NCBI GenBank assembly: GCA_031285485.1
Contig: JAITWC010000065.1
Span: 1-7,427 of the forward strand
DNA length: 7,427 nucleotides
Reading direction: 5' to 3'
Source: Alistipes sp.
Lineage (GTDB): Bacteria; Bacteroidota; Bacteroidia; Bacteroidales; Rikenellaceae
Shown: positions 7,033-7,427 of the stretch, in pieces
Position numbering within the stretch: position 1 is the first letter of the stretch
How the letters are laid out: every line of letters begins with the position of its first letter
Made by a program: the position numbers and the translations under genes
The notes under the pieces: generated by a model
The model's input: the letters and a program-made list of their open reading frames with translations, nothing else
Databases searched by the model: none
Told to the model about the DNA's origin: nothing

Positions 7033-7302
7033 TTGCCTAAGTTCCGGCAATGGGCTTTTCGGGTGATTTCGTCGTTGCCGGAAGTCCGGCAAGTGCTATT
7101 CCGGTCGATTTCGTTGTTGCCGAAGTTCCGGCAAGTACATTTCCGGGCGATTTGGTTGTTGCCGGAGTTCCGGCAAGCATGTTTTCGGGTGATTTTGCTG
7201 TTGCCGAAGTTCCGGCAAGTGCCATTCCGGTCTATTTCGTTGTTGCCGGAGTTCCGGCAAGGGGCTTTTCGGTCGATTTGCCTGTTGCCCAATCTCGGGC
7301 AA
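7033..7302. repeat. Array of seven 18-nt palindromes at an exact 42-bp period
   Basis: Units lie at 7033-7050, 7075-7092, 7117-7134, 7159-7176, 7201-7218, 7243-7260 and 7285-7302. The typical unit TTGCCGAAGTTCCGGCAA pairs TTGCCG with CGGCAA around a 6-nt centre, or TTGCCGGA with TCCGGCAA in the second unit. The first unit has one arm mismatch (T at 7038). The six 24-nt intervals are related to each other: all carry a TTCCGG/TTTCGGG-like block followed by GATTT or TATTT and usually end in TG, while bases 2-6 vary freely. No coding function is apparent. Possible roles include a multi-hairpin RNA, a binding-site array or a non-autonomous repeat element; the sequence alone does not decide. Confidence 0.9.
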
Positions 7303-7313
7303 CAGGCAAATCG
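7274..7313. repeat. Perfect 17-bp-stem hairpin closing the palindrome array
   Basis: CGATTTGCCTGTTGCCC (7274-7290) and GGGCAACAGGCAAATCG (7297-7313) are exact reverse complements around AATCTC. The hairpin consists of the seventh palindrome plus the tail of the preceding interval and an inverted copy of that tail. No T tract follows, so it is not a standard intrinsic terminator. Confidence 0.9.
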
Positions 7314-7350
7314 CGGATGCGACGACCACCCCGGCCGCGTTCGACGCACC

Positions 7351-7370
7351 GTTACCGATCGTTACCGACC
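7351..7370. repeat. Short tandem direct repeat GTTACCGAyC x2
   Basis: GTTACCGATC (7351-7360) is followed at once by GTTACCGACC (7361-7370), one mismatch in ten. It could be a regulator half-site pair for a gene beyond the right edge or a chance duplication. Confidence 0.35.
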
Positions 7371-7427
7371 GACCCAAACGTTGGATCGGGGAGTGCGCAC
7401 GGCGGGGTCGCGCGGCGGGTTGCGGTT

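Larger units (their letters stand above)
6841..7427. other. Gene-free, hairpin-rich region
   Basis: I find no convincing gene in these 587 bp. The frames that stay open are minus-strand frames through the 42-bp repeats, which remain open only because the period is a multiple of three. The region holds, in order, the terminator, an 18-bp inverted repeat, a small hairpin at 6973-6988, the seven-unit palindrome array and its terminal hairpin. Bases 7314-7427 show only a short direct repeat and no start of a downstream gene. Confidence 0.65.

Noticed and set aside
4201..7092. Long open frame antisense to the whole GH115 gene (963 codons)
   Set aside because: It arises from the high G+C third-position bias of the real gene. 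Its translation is Val/His/Arg/Gly-rich without any domain, and it begins inside the hairpin array.
7033..7302. CRISPR array (regular repeats with intervals)
   Set aside because: The conserved part is only 18 nt and the 24-nt intervals are clearly related to one another, unlike unique spacers. There are no cas genes or leader in the window.
6948..7377. Minus-strand protein with 14-residue repeats (for example LPELRQQ-type units)
   Set aside because: Several minus-strand frames stay open together because 42 is divisible by three. The preserved feature is the DNA palindrome, and the frames give unrelated low-complexity peptides with no recognisable start signals.

Overview
The window looks like a chromosomal piece of a G+C-rich member of the Bacteroidota, plausibly an Alistipes or other Rikenellaceae-like gut bacterium. 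This rests on three things. The gene set matches the arabinose locus known from gut Bacteroides (mutarotase, Nudix-type AraR, AraD and a sodium symporter). The promoter-like boxes fit the Bacteroidota TTTG / TAnnTTTG pattern, and no Shine-Dalgarno sites stand out. The base composition is well above that of Bacteroides. The genus is an inference.

Left and centre (1-4164) hold a tightly packed minus-strand operon, read from right to left. It contains an exported lipoprotein aldose 1-epimerase (galM type, 4164-3028), an AraR-type Nudix/winged-helix regulator (3022-2360), L-ribulose-5-phosphate 4-epimerase AraD (2347-1640), and a sodium:solute symporter (from 1598) that runs off the left edge. 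Together they would equilibrate the anomers of a released sugar, import it, convert L-ribulose-5-P to D-xylulose-5-P, and control the set by L-arabinose. The isomerase and kinase steps (araA, araB) are absent from the window and may lie beyond base 1.

A 144-bp divergent spacer (4165-4308) separates this operon from one plus-strand gene (4309-6840). That gene encodes a secreted family GH115 alpha-glucuronidase, an enzyme type that removes (4-O-methyl)glucuronic acid from xylan. The spacer carries a good minus-strand promoter overlapped by a small inverted repeat, a plus-strand -7 box, and a pair of alternative leader hairpins. The layout suggests joint use of glucuronoarabinoxylan-type plant polysaccharide.

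The right end (6841-7427) has no convincing gene but is rich in structure. It contains a perfect 12-bp A/T-flanked terminator overlapping the GH115 stop codon and a perfect 18-bp inverted repeat. It then has an array of seven 18-nt palindromes spaced exactly 42 bp apart, ending in a perfect 17-bp-stem hairpin. This hairpin array is the least explained part of the window.
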